From: Perkinsus olseni
Taxonomy: Eukaryota > Perkinsozoa > Perkinsida > Perkinsidae
Direction: 5' to 3'
Assembly: GCA_013115135.1 (NCBI GenBank)
Contig: JABANP010000203.1
Location: 1 to 64,000 of the forward strand
DNA length: 64,000 bases
The first letter of the stretch is position 1; the number at the start of each line of letters is the position of its first letter. The notes beneath the pieces were generated by a model. The model ran no database searches and was not told the origin of the DNA. It saw only the letters and a list, made by a program, of their open reading frames with translations. The position numbers and the translations under genes are program-made. Below, one piece after another: positions 45,920 to 58,041 of this stretch.

Positions 45920-47946
45920 ATGTCAGCAGAGGACGACGACGATGGCGATAAGCCACAACAGCAACAAGAAGAGAACGAGAACCCATCACAGACTGCTAAC
46001 AGGACCGATGATAGTGACGCTGCACTGGATGAGAAGCAAATAGAGGAGACGCATGTTGGGGGTGGAGAGGCTTCCCAAGAGGCCGCCACGGACGTTGAAG
46101 GGGAGGCTGCGGGGGGTAAGATAGTTGGTGCTAATTGGATGCCTTAGTGAAGCTCTTCAACTGAGGCACCTTTTGTCCTGTTTATCTGGTCGAGCTGTTC
46201 AATGAAGTTTTCCATCACCAACAATTTCATACGATGACCTTCAGACCACTCTGCACCGGTTGTACCCTCTATCAAGTCTTCTCCTCTAACATCAGCCCGG
46301 GATAAGCCCGACAGTGCAGTAAGTGAAGAGATCTTTCCATCAGCCATGCGTCTCTCATAGACCGGTATTGGGCGATCGAATGAGAATCGCAGTATAGCTG
46401 CGAATGGCTCCTCTCGCACTGGATCACCACCTAACAGCTATCGGGGAGCTTTAGTCCCTGCTGATGTAGTCAGAAGGCTTATCGAATCCTCGCGATTTCC
46501 TACACTCAGAGGGAGAACGGAGACGATCCGAGGGATAATGCGGACATCGCTGCAGTAGTACGTGAAGCCATCGATAATTATCAAAGTATCCTGGCTGAGT
46601 GTCCTAGTGATACAAGAACAGCTGGCCATGTGAGGTCGAGGAGGGTCCAGCCTCACCGTGCGTGATGCTCGCTGTTCTCAGACCCGTGCAGTGTTGAATA
46701 CGTTGCATAGAGCGGCGGGTGAGCTCGGCATGCGACCTGAAAGCAATATGTATATGGTAGTACCAGTCGCTTATACTCACCCCACCAGTGATCCTTTCGG
46801 CTGCCAGGATCAATCTTCCTCTGCTCTCGTTCTGGCGTCTATGCTGCCGTTGGCTGGTGTCCCACCCACAGTGGATGAACTGAAGTATAATAGAGCCATA
46901 GCGGACACCTTCCATTTCTATGCTTTGAAGAATGTATATATTCCACACAATACCGTTGAGGGTAGTACAACAAGCTTCCGTTAGCACAAGGGGGTCACAC
47001 TATCAATAGGGACCTTCGAAGTCATCGAGGCAGCTAAGCATCAACTACCATTCGCTGGAGTATGGAAGATGTCGAAGGACTTAGCTCTAGTGCCTCACTT
47101 GGTAGTGTGGTTTTGGGTAACCACCAGCTCACTGGTCCCATCTCAGGTGAATCGAGAAGAGGTGTTGGAGTGCTTTCGTCATGCCTGTAAAGGGGCTAGA
47201 TGCCTCGCTGAGCAACAGTTCCGAACGTTCTTGTGTAATGTGGCACGGATAGGCTTGAGCAGGCCTCCACATAACGTACCAATAGAGGATACTATGAAGG
47301 AGCTATGCCGGTACGCAACAGCCATGTCGTGGTAAATTCAATACCGTGCCTACTTCAGACGATATCTCGTGGATGGCCCGCAGAGGATGCGACGGTTTGG
47401 GGCGAATGTTGCCCCCCTCCGCCATCAGCAGGGGCGACTGCTCGGAAAGGTGAGCGGGCTTTCAGAATCAGGCTGTTGCTCGGACCATGTTGTCAGGGAG
47501 AAAGAGGCGTCCACTTGCTGGTGGTATTCGGCACAGCAAGGCTAACCCCGTTACATTACCGACAAGCAAAAAACCAGTCCTGGTTAATGCTGGAAGGGTA
47601 GTAAGATGTACTCGCTGCCTCGCTCGAGCTGTCTCTATAGTTACGCTTGCTCCAACCGCAGAAGGGTGGCAATCGATCCCGACTGGCTGATGGTACTATC
47701 GTCCATGGCCACAAACACTCCGAGTACTACCTTATCAGGTCGCTGGCCCCTCCATCTGCTGAAGCCGGCATCTAAAGGGACTCATGATAGCGGCGATGGC
47801 CTGAAAGAACTGAATGAGAAGTAGGTCATGATCCCGGATGCTGTGGAATGGTACACATCACCTTCAGGGAGCGTCGTATGATGGACATGTTGGATCGTAA
47901 CGAAGAGGCTAGGGTGGACCGTGCACTGCATCGCGGACCTCCTTAG
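45920..47946 (+). CDS. Unrecognised conserved-looking protein with acidic N terminus
   Basis: Phase-consistent exons at the start: 45920-46115, 46247 to the GTAAGT donor near 46321, then pieces containing TGIGRSNENRSIAANG, DNADIAAVVREAIDNYQSIL (46532) and TRAVLNTLHRAAGELGMRPE (46682-46740), followed by VPPTVDELKYNRAIADTFHF (46860). Later pieces are VTLSIGTFEVIEAAKHQLPF (47000), VNREEVLECFRHACKGARCL (47150), a Gly/Lys segment near 47500, RLADGTIVHGHKHSEYYLIR (47680) and the end RERRMMDMLDRNEEARVDRA with stop at 47946. The alternating helical segments around NREEVLECF are weakly reminiscent of degenerate EF-hand pairs, but the calcium ligands are missing. The N terminus is Asp/Glu/Gln-rich. No function is assigned. 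Confidence 0.55.
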
Positions 47947-48330
47947 AGCACCACTACTGTCTAAGTGTAAATAGACTACGACGGGTGTAACTATTGATCA
48001 TAACTTCGTGATGATAAGTACTTGAGAAGTTCTGTAATACTATATCACTACTATGGCTATGTTTTCATACTATCGATGTTTGTGGTGGCCCATGCACGAT
48101 CGTCATTATCATCTTGGGTATCATGTCGGGTATTTCCATCGCTCACCATGTTAACCCCCCACTTTGATGTTCGTCGACTTTCCTGCTGTTGAGTTCAGTG
48201 ATGCTCACCATCAACCATCTGTATCGTACCGGACAATAGGGCATGCAGTATCGGGTACCCTCATCTGTTCATTTCACTATGACACCTCGTATGCTCCTCT
48301 CTCCAGCACGTTTTTGTTCACACTCTTGTT
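47947..48330. other. Intergenic upstream of MON1
   Basis: About 380 bp of AT-richer sequence between two plus-strand genes. A frame from 48164 overlaps the MON1 start in another phase and is not protein-like. It should contain the MON1 promoter; no motif was assigned. Confidence 0.4.
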
Positions 48331-50513
48331 ATGTCACCACTCGACTCCCAGCAACAGCAGGGGGAGGTACTGGATGACGCAAGGGAGCCTCTGTCCTCAC
48401 CGTCAGCGTCGCCCAGAGCAGCGCGTGTTGTGGTCGACAAAGCCCAAGGGCCGCTGTTGGCGAGCTCAGAGGAGCAAACCACGCTATCTGTCAAGACTAA
48501 GCGATACGTGAATGAAAGCGCTGACGATGGCCCACTTGGGAGTTGGTTCCGGAAACATCGAATGCATGTGATAGTCTTCACATACAGTGGTAAGGCAGTA
48601 CATCGAGCATGTACCCTCTTCTCATGCCTCGCACTCGTCATCAGGGAAGCCTGTATACACACGGTATGGTTCACCGGATGGGGTGTCCGCCTTCTGTGGC
48701 GCTTTGGCAGCCATAGTCTCCAAGTTTGGGCAGTTTTATCAGATGTCGGGAGGTGCTAGTGACGACTCTTTGCGGTGCATAACGACCTCTGGTGGCACAC
48801 GGTGAGATGAGCGCTTATATTCATAGGGCACAAAGAAGGTGTGGCATAGGTTCGTGTTCCTAGATCGAACGCCCCTATGGCTGGTAGCGATCTGTAAGGG
48901 CCGCACGGCTGGTAATAAGAAGCAGGCGCCTTTGCCAGTTGTACCTCTAGCACAGTTAAGGTCAATGCTGAATGCTGTATACAGGCAGGTAGGCATGATA
49001 GAGATGTTCTACTTACTTATGGCCACTTTGTCTCCCTCCTGTAGTTGATAACAGTGTTAACTTCTCGTGTTGAGACCATGCTGTTGGAGCGGCCCAGCTA
49101 CGATGTGCGAGCACTGCTCGGTGGCACAGAGAGTGTACTGGCGAATATCATTCGATGGAGCGAGCGTGATGTGATAACTCTCTGTGAAGGTAGTGGCAGC
49201 GTCGAGCCTCAGCGTCGACATTCCGCACTGGAGAACGCTCCTCAGACCTATCCTGCTTCGAGCCTCTGCCACTACACCGAGAGACGAGAGATAAGCTTAT
49301 CAACACTTTGCTGGGACTCAAGACCTAATGGATCACTCACGCCTCATTGTTTTGCTGCTATGGTACTGGGGGGTCATCGCGTGGCAGGTGAGTATTGCCA
49401 TCTGCATCCCCTATGGACCTTGGTCCATTCACCTACTGGTGTCCCCGTATCTGTACCCCGCTCTCAGCTATGGTACCTGGCGCGTCTAAGTTATTGAAGC
49501 CCTGTGATATGCCGACATTCATCAACCTAACCATCGCATCTGGGTCTCTGAGATCAGGATCCTGTTGGTGAGGTCTTACTACCTCCACTGCCCGTGACAT
49601 GTGACGCACTTTCTGTCAGGTCTCCTGTTTGTTTACCCGCTGGTCTTGACCGGGAACTGTTCGTCTACTCTTATGTCCAGAGATTGTGTGGTGATGTATT
49701 TATCGTATTCCTATGTGCGAGCCCTGATCAGGATGCCTTCTACTCCTGTCAACGGGCTGCAGATCACGTGTCGCGTATGCTTACTCCTGTTGGTATCGTG
49801 AACGAAGTCCAAGCAGCCTCGGATGCGGCCCCGATCAGTATCGCTAACGACCCCGCGCTCCTGCAGACGTTGGGAGATCAACCATTGGAGTCAAGGCGAT
49901 ACACTCCAGCACCTGAAGGGATTAAGATACTAGAGAAGGTTGGTCGGGCCTGTCTGTCGGGTGACCAGTACTGCTGGTTACATGCAGGTGATAAATGTGG
50001 CAATGTACCTCCCTGCATCGTCTCAACTATTCTCATCGAAGGTGGATTACAATGTCGATGGGATATCCCGTGGGCACTTAGTCAAAGAGGTACTACTACT
50101 CTTACTGCTTAGGTGCTACTCTATCAATCCGTGAGGTAGATACATACTCGCTATGCACAGTGTGTTGAAGTAATGCGATCAAGGGAGAAAACAAGTGGTA
50201 GGATGGCGGCTGGACACAGCATGCTTCTTCCACAGCAGGTAAGATCACAACGTGATTCCTATACGAAGATTAGCATCATTGCCAGGTTTGTCTCTGCACA
50301 ACGTATGAATGCTTCTTGGTTTGGTGGACTGAAGATTTCCATATGTACTTGACGGTACCCCGAGGGACACCAACGAGTGTAATTACTCATGCATACCAGT
50401 GGGTGAAATCGGCTGAGGATTTCATATTTTTGGATACTCAAATGCCCATATGGGACGGGGGAAGCGGCGTCGGCGGCGGTGGTACTGACAACTCTGCCTC
50501 ATCTGGTTTCTAG
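48331..50513 (+). CDS. MON1: MON1, subunit of the Mon1-Ccz1 Rab7 exchange factor
   Basis: ATG 48331 and stop 50513, multi-exon. After an acidic Gln/Ser-rich leader the longin-type domains of MON1 follow in order: KHRMHVIVFTYSGK | KPVYTRYGSPDGVSAFCGAL (across the intron 48592-48646), RFVFLDRTPLWLVAICKGRT (48848), LITVLTSRVETMLLERPSYD and VRALLGGTESVLANIIRW (49047-49160). Later come SPVCLPAGLDRELFVYSYVQ (49628), VFIVFLCASPDQDAFYSCQR (49700) and near the end VPRGTPTSVITHAYQWVKSA (50358). Mon1-Ccz1 activates Rab7/Ypt7 and drives early-to-late endosome conversion. The order and the LLGGTE landmark make the call firm. With VAC14 and COG3 it is one of three trafficking genes in the window, but adjacency is not evidence of co-regulation. 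Confidence 0.9.
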
Positions 50514-50697
50514 CAGCGAGTTCCGTGACAGTTTCTTAAAGACAGAGTTGTATTGCGTTAAGGCCATCATTGTTGCCAACATGTTAGTATTCATAATCGT
50601 GGTAGCTACTAGAAATGCTTGCGATGGGTGAGTGCGATTTCAGCTAGCTACTGTATTTCTATGATTGCTACTCCTTTCACCAACCTTATTACCGAAC

Positions 50698-53421
50698 ATG
50701 TCATACCCACGAAAATCTCAATACGTGGTGTCTCGGTATAAGTTGCTGCTGGCCCTATTCACCTTACTACCCGTGGCTATCTGTCTGATCCCCATGTATG
50801 TGGCACCAAGGGGCGCCTGGTACATACCTCACATGGTGATACTTTCTACTGCTGCCCTTTTGATCGTGACCAGTGATACGTTTGTCTCGTGTCGCGTTGA
50901 CTTTGGGTGCAGAGCTGGTATCGGTATTCTTGTTAGATTCTGGGACCAATCTGGGCAGCGGTCGCATCGGACTTCAATTATCAGTTCTGCAAGAGCTTCT
51001 CACGGAGGGCTATCACAGGGGTATGGATCGGTGCTACCACGGGAGCTCTGGTACATTACCTGATATCGGTCATGAGCGGTACTGTTGGCCAAACCTGAAG
51101 AGTATCCCAGGTTATGGGCAGTGTTCCTACAACTACCATTCACTTTCATGTTCTGTATGGCACGCGGGCAAGCTGGATGCAAGTTGAGTGACGTGTTCCT
51201 CGGTCAACACGCTCTGATCGTCTCTTCGATACCTACTGAATTCTTCACTATCAGTCCCTACGGTGAGGACATAGTGTATGCTGTATCTGGTACTGTGGGT
51301 ATATTAGTCTCATTCTTATTGATTACACTGCTGAAGCTTCTGCATTGGCTTCCTAGTCCAGGTTTGCCTCCCTTCGAGGAGTTCAGCTACCAAGCTGCAG
51401 ACTTCTATGACGTGCTCACATCCTACGCCAACTCCGGTAGAAAAACAGCATAAGATTGTCGAGTCCACCTGCGAGGATTTCGTGGAAGCCTGTATCGGTA
51501 TAACTGGCGGAGGAGGGCCCAAGGAGCTCTATGGTCCTGCCTGGCAGATGGCTGGCTTCCTGTTCTCATTGCGGCAAGTTGGATTACGAGGCTGTTACTC
51601 TGACTTCATCATGGAGCACTACTGGGATCCATTGGCCAGTAAGATTTTCAAACTACGATCTGATGTTGGAGCGGTACTGCGTAACCTCTTTGACCCTGAC
51701 GCTGATCCAGAGGTTCTCAATATTGACCTCCGTACAAGAGCTAGGCGTCTCGAGTCTGGGCTCCTCACCGCTGATAATGCAGCTGAGCGGGGATACATGG
51801 AAGGGAAATTCGAACCACCGAAGAGCTTCGAATTCATGAGGTTCCAGTTCATGATTGGCTCCGATCATGTTCTTCGCTGTGAGGACGGAGGAGTTCAAGG
51901 AAGCAGTGTTGAAACTGAGACAGGGGAAACTCGGGAAGAGTGAGGAGGTAGTTAGGTGGAGGAAGGATGAGGTTTCCTCCCTTATCAACTGTTCTACTCA
52001 ACCTTTTCCTCATTCAGTCCCATGGCGTTTATCGTCTCTTCGAAAACTTCGCTGACTTCTGGAAGGTGTGGTGGAAGAAACCTTTCTTCAATCGAACTGA
52101 AGAGCAGCGGAGCATACAACCACAATTGATGTTCACCGTTCGTTTTACAGCGGCTATCGTTGTGGCATCGGTTGTCCTCATCATTGGTGGCTGGTATAGT
52201 GATGGTGTATATCATCATGCTAGATGGGCTATAGTACCCCTCTACGTGTGCTTCATGCCTACAGTGGGATCCTCTCTACTCAGAGGTACTCGCAGGGTCC
52301 TTGGTACCATGGCAGGGGCTGCTCTTGGTATGATCTGTGTGCTTGCTAATGCTCATGATCGTGCTGCTGTGTTCGTAGAGGCCATGGTTGTTGGTTATGT
52401 TGGTAAACTAGCAGAGTCTGTATCATCCTATTGAGTATGCTGGTAGGCAGTTCATGAACACTTGGTATGTTGTATGCCTCGATCTAGCCTTGTCTACTAT
52501 GGACTCTAAAAGGGAGATGGTCATAGCAGCAGCTTGGCGACTTGGGCTGACCACCTGTGGTATACTCTACTGCACTCTCGTTTCTGGTATGTTCTTTCCA
52601 GACTTCGCATCAGATCAGATGAGGCTTCGCTCCGCCCATGCCTTATCGAGGGCAGGCAAAGGGAGTGAGGGAGGCTATGGATCAACTAGTAGCTTCAAGG
52701 GAATCAGAGGATGGCACTGCTGATATACAAGACCTTCGACAGGAGTTTGGAAGCCATATATTTGAAGACATACGGAGCGTTATGTCCTGCAGAAGTGACG
52801 CTTCTGCGGAGATTGCCGTTTTCGGCCGTATGATGCTGATATCGGATATGTCCAAGCGGGTGTTCAGAAACAGTAGCGACCTCTTCCGCTTAACCCGGTA
52901 TTCTCTGGTGCTGCATAACTCTTTGGTATCCACTACATTACGCGTCACTGGATGCGCAGTGGAGATACTGGACCCTTTGTTACCTTCATTGAAGGAGTTC
53001 AGTCAAGCATTGGAGGCATCTCGATCTCGTCTGGTTGAAGGAGATGGTGAAGCCTGATGCATCGAGAGGTAGCCCTCCTCCATTAGATGATATTAATGTA
53101 ACCATGCAGAAGTGTGTGGATGCATTCCTAGCTGCTCGACGACAACTGGTCAAGGACGCTCTAAACGGCTCCGACCGGGCAATTAGGGTCACTAACGGCG
53201 GAGGCTTCCGCGTTTATCATCTGGTTTACGCATTGTCAGTTTTCTCTGAGTTTTGGACAGACCTAGAGTCAGAGCTGATTGGTCGCCAGAGGCCCTGTGA
53301 GATGATTCGTCTATCAACTGATATTGGGGAGCCTCGTCTCATCAGGACGATGTCGAGTACAAGATCATCATCATCCTTCAACTCATCGATACAACCTCCC
53401 CGAAGGCACCCGTCTAAATGA
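50698..53421 (+). CDS. FUSC/ALMT-like multi-pass membrane transporter
   Basis: ATG 50698 and stop 53421, with about five short introns. There is a first membrane block: YKLLLALFTLLPVAICLIPM, WYIPHMVILSTAALLIV, WAVFLQLPFTFMFCMARG and VSGTVGILVSFLLITLL, ending about 51350. A soluble segment (51430-51940) follows, then a second membrane block: FTAAIVVASVVLIIGGWYSD, HHARWAIVPLYVCFMPTVGS, RRVLGTMAGAALGMICVLAN, EAMVVGYVGKLAESV and a helix near 52540. A long helical C-terminal domain (52640-53250) and a Ser-rich tail end the protein. The repeated membrane block plus helical domain, and the W-A-(I/V)-x-P..G-x-S..RG-x-x-R-x-LGT pattern, match the fusaric-acid-resistance/aromatic acid exporter and plant ALMT superfamily. 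Substrate cannot be told; organic anion export is the family theme. Confidence 0.7.
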
Positions 53422-53737
53422 TGAGTGACATCATGGTCACTATATATCAGACACTGTAGTTGTTCAAAAGATGCTCCCACGGCTTCCATTGTAGGATGGG
53501 AGAGCATGCTTACGCGTGATGAGGCTTGCTAAATGTTAATGACTGCTCAACTGATAACTTGTAAACTCTTTATATAATACGACCACTTCCATTTCAGTAT
53601 CACCGGCCGAGTGCAATTGCGTGGGGGATGATTTATCTTCGCGTCGTAGCCTTAGATCATCATCGTCTCATGCGTCACTGAAGCATGGCTCGTACGTATC
53701 TTCGAGCCGGTAGTTTTTTGTATGGGTTTTATGCCTG

Positions 53738-56700
53738 ATGGCTGCTCTTGACGACCAAGGAGCATCGAAGGGACACCAGCTTGGGAAGGGACAGCGCCCA
53801 AAGGAAGATTATTCAGTGAGCGTTGAGCATCATCTACTGCGAATACCCAGTACCCTCCCCCTCAGAAACTGTCCTCGGACCAGCAGCGTGTCTTGGACGA
53901 TATAACAGCCCATTGGGCTGAGCGTCATGCTGATGACATTAGCCGTTGTAATTATTGGATGACCGACGACCATCGGAAGCGATTGGCTCGCACCGAAGTA
54001 GTAAACGAAGCTGAGAATCGCGTTAGCGCTGGTCGCTTCAACCTGTGTCCTACATCCGTGCCTATCGCGCCCTCAGGATGATGATGAAAACTGTGCTACC
54101 CCACGTGACGTGTATGGCAAGTTTTATGAGATCTATGCACACCTAGAGACGCAGCAGGAATCTAAGGAGGATTCCGCGGGTAGTAGCTTGGGGACATCTG
54201 TGGGGCGCTGTTCTGATAATGTTCTGTTGCTCAGTCCGGGAGCGATGGAAGTGGGCTATGGACATTAGGGATGCATGCGACAATATCAACGAAAGTTTGC
54301 GAGATAGTGTTGCGCTATTGGACGAAGTTGACTCCGAACGTGAACAAGTCGTCGATAAGACTACACAGTTACATAAACGTTGCGAGACAATGATGAGGGT
54401 AATGTTGGGTGCGACAGTGTGTGACACCCTGCGAGGACAGCTGACCCTCCAGGGGACCTTGCACGCATGCACATGTAGCGCGATGCCCGTAGAAAGGGGG
54501 ACCCTTCGTCAGAGGAGTGAGGAAAAGAGTTCATCAATTTTTTCAGGACCACAATAGCCTAGAAGCGACTGCTGAGAGTATTTCTTCTAAGCTTGCAGTT
54601 TTCGAGGACGTTAATAAGATTACACGGTGAGGTCTGCTATCCGAGGCATGGAGAGCGGCTAATGAATATGACGCCCACACAGCATTCGTTCGCGGAGGGT
54701 AGGCCTCCTGCTGAAGAGGTGTCTCGTCTGTCTTATCAGGCAGATGAGCTTGCTCAGCTCTGGGACTACTGACGATGTGTCCAAGCTATTCCCTCCGGGT
54801 GTGGATGTTGCCGAGGGTCTACACGATCTCTTCCAACGGTTAGACGCGGTGACGGCGTTTATGGAAGAGCATTACGATTACCAAATGGTAAGTCAAGTGT
54901 ATCAGCATCGATCCCTCCGTCCCGAGCTGCTGGCCTGTGGTCTCAGGCATCGGCATGTTTATCGCAAATGTCCCATTTACGTTCCCGAGCGTGTTTTGCC
55001 GTGAGATCACACTTGATGAGGCTCCTGGATGAGGCCGGAAAGGAACTAGTGGTAGCGATGTTGCTCGCTGATGCTTTTATACGCATACCTGTCCTGTTTC
55101 CTCAGACAGTAGGCACGCGTGAGGAGGTTTCTTCGAACCTCTACAAGGGATTCGAGGCTGCCCGGGCGGCTGAGGTGGTGAAAGCCTGTTCGCACTAGCA
55201 TCGGAGTAGCATGACATGGTTCTAGGTTCGCCCTATCATCGACGTTCTGATTGATGTAGCTCGTGAAAATGACGACTACGTTGCTACCATCTATGCTGTA
55301 AGCCTTTGTTGGTTCATGACACTACTGCGGGGCTCACGAGTAGTGGGGCAGCTGATAGGTGATTTACAGGTACATCAATACTACTGTACAGTAAGGCAGG
55401 CCCTCTGTTTCCGAGTGGGTGAACGATATGCTGGATAGCATGGCGGCCACTGAGGAAAATGATGAGAAGGAAGGTCTTGAGGAAGAGGAGAGTGATATAT
55501 TGCCGTACACAAGACACGTGAGCTCGATGATGCCAATCACGCACTGGTTACCATTCCCGCCCTATGCTCAGGTATGCCGGCAGGTGCTGTCTATGGCCAG
55601 AGCAGAATGTAGAACCTACACGGCATACTTTGGTGATACTAGTGTTATCAACTTGAGTCAGCTGGTATCGCCCATACTCAGGTGACGATGTTAACGGTAC
55701 CCCAGGAGGGTCTTCGGGTACTTCCCAGGCTGGCTTGGTTGCCGGGGCAGACGAACCCATTGAGGAGTACCTCGGCAATTGCTATGGCAAGCCTCTCTAT
55801 GCGTGAGCTATACGCCGTAAAAGGCTGGCTTATCGGTGTATGTAGGTTCCTTCGATCGAAGATAGTCTCTTGTCAGAAGGTTGAGACATTGAAAGAATCT
55901 AGCGGAGCTCATATCACGAGAGGTGAATGGAACCGTCTTCGAGATGGTCACTAAGGGCCAAGCCTCACTCATCAGGTCCTAGCACCAGAGGGATTCGATG
56001 CCTACGACCCCAGCAAGATGAAGCAGGCTAGTGCAAATGGAGCAGACTCGGATGATAACTCTCTGCTTGTTCCGGTCCTCTCAGTGGTGTACAGGTAGGG
56101 CATCGTCACTAGCATGTAGCATCATGTAATTGTGTGGACGATGGTAGATTACTCAAGGATGTACAAGAGCGGCTCATATACAGGGCACAAACTTACATAA
56201 GAGATGATATCCGAGGCTTCGAACCATCGCAGGAGGATCTAAAGTATCCCCCTCAGACTCTTCGAGGATGAGGCACCATCGGTGGGGAACTACGACACCT
56301 TCCGATCAGTGCCCCATCTCCAAATAGGTTCATCCCGAGTCCGAGGCCTATGGCCGATTGATGAAAGTTTCCACGACAGGCTGGTGGGATATGCCCAACG
56401 GTGACAGAATGAGTGGCATAGTGGCTGTTCTCAGGTACCCTACTCTGGGCAAGACGCTATTCATATTAGCTGAGATACTGCCTGTATTGGAGACTACGAC
56501 CTTTCAGAGTCTGGCTTATGAGGCTGTCTCGGCGTGCTTGGAAACTATCGATATTGCGGCAGTTGATATAGCAAGGAGTCACTCCGGGAGTAAAGAGGCC
56601 GTCGAGGGATCCGGGGATGATGATGCAGATGATGACTGGGTCACTCTGAATGAGGCGCTCTTCACCATAAGGCATTTGCTCATTCTTAGGGAACAGGTGA

Positions 56701-57881
56701 GAGTCCGCATGGGCCCTCGGTAGTTACATTTCTCATCGCTGTTGTCCCGTCTTAGATTGCCTCCTTCGAAGTCGATTTGGTGAGCTCCTCCCAGTATCTG
56801 GATTTCACTAACGTCAAGCATAGCTTGTTGGATGTTTTATCTTTTCGACTCCCCGGCCACACAACACCTGGTAGTCATAATCACCAGCACCAGGATTGGG
56901 GTACTCAACACCATGCAACAGGGAGTGGTATGCATCACCACCGTCATTAGCTTCTAGAAGTCGCTCTTCAGGTTCAGCCTCGAACGTCCCCTCTAGGATA
57001 TTGTCGACTTTTACACCAGTAATCCAATCCAGGCAGTCGGACGTGAAGCGCGACATCGAGGCCCAGTTGAAGTCTGCGTGTGATCGTCTGATAGCTCATA
57101 TCACTGCACGCCTCACCACTCCCCTGGCAGTTTATGTGGCAAAAGCTCCAGCAGGTGACAACGTCATATCGTTCTCAGACTTTGTAAGGAAATGAATGAT
57201 AACTCTCCGTAGGCTCACCTCGCTCTGCCGACGACGTCGAAGCCGCGTGGAAATCTACCATGGATAAGGCAAGTCTTGATAAGAAAACCTCAGTGTTTAC
57301 TGCGCCCATCAGGTGGAGACTGACGTACCGGTGATAGCTGCTACTATGAGGGCCTATCTCACACTCTCAGAACCTGCCGATGATAGTGGTGAGTGGAACT
57401 CGTACCGATGCAACTTGGGGTTGATCATCACCTGGACTCAGGCCGTGACCCGCCGACCGCCGGAGTGTCCCGTGATAGTACACCAACTATCCTGTTCCAG
57501 CCTATACATGTTCGGGTTGTGGATGTCTGTCGAGAGCTGGAAAGGAACGTAAGCTTCATCATCCCGCTATTGTAGGCTTCGTTGGGCGACTGCCGGGTTC
57601 TCGGTTTAGAAAGTCATTTCCTTTATTACAGAGAGCTTCGAACTCTCTCACGGATGGCAAGATCGAGTCCTTCAGCAGAAGGGTCGTCGTCGTATCGTGC
57701 ATTCTCCTTCAGGGTACATCGCAGAACACATCGGTGTCGTCGACGGATTTGTCGCGTGAGCTCTCTAGACTATTCGACCAGGCTATGGAACAGACACCTC
57801 AGGCAAGACGGGCTGAGCTCTACGCCATGAGATTGGTAACTTGCCGTTCAGGAAGTCGAGAAAGTTGTTCTTGAGAAGTGA
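53738..57881 (+). CDS. COG3: COG3 (Sec34), conserved oligomeric Golgi complex subunit, copy A
   Basis: ATG 53738 ([14 protein letters not shown]); the first intron joins PKEDYS to [17 protein letters not shown] in phase. COG3 landmarks: [16 protein letters not shown] (about 54108), a coiled segment [20 protein letters not shown] (54267), a [20 protein letters not shown] segment (54805), [20 protein letters not shown] (55569), [20 protein letters not shown] and [14 protein letters not shown] (56160-56270). Next are [20 protein letters not shown] (56434), [17 protein letters not shown] (56657), [20 protein letters not shown] (57041) and [18 protein letters not shown] (57313). It probably ends EVEKVVLEK at 57881. 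COG3 is in lobe A of the COG tether, which recycles Golgi enzymes by retrograde vesicles. Many short introns; only some were fixed. A diverged second copy starts near 60.6 kb. Confidence 0.85.
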
Positions 57882-58041
57882 GAAGCTCGTTGGATAGCGT
57901 TGTGTAGTGCTATATTGTTGATGATATCCATTCGCATGTTGAGTCACTGGAGGTCGGCGGAGTTGGTGGGGCATGCTGGCGTACGTTGTGATGCTCTCGT
58001 TCCGTGCTGTGATTCAGAGTTATGTCTTCACCTTGTTACAC

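Noticed and set aside
46144..46419. Minus-strand open frame of 91 codons that looks protein-like
   Set aside because: The plus strand over the same region gives exons that join in phase (46115 donor, 46247 acceptor, GTAAGT donor near 46321) and continue into a longer gene, so the minus frame is a shadow.
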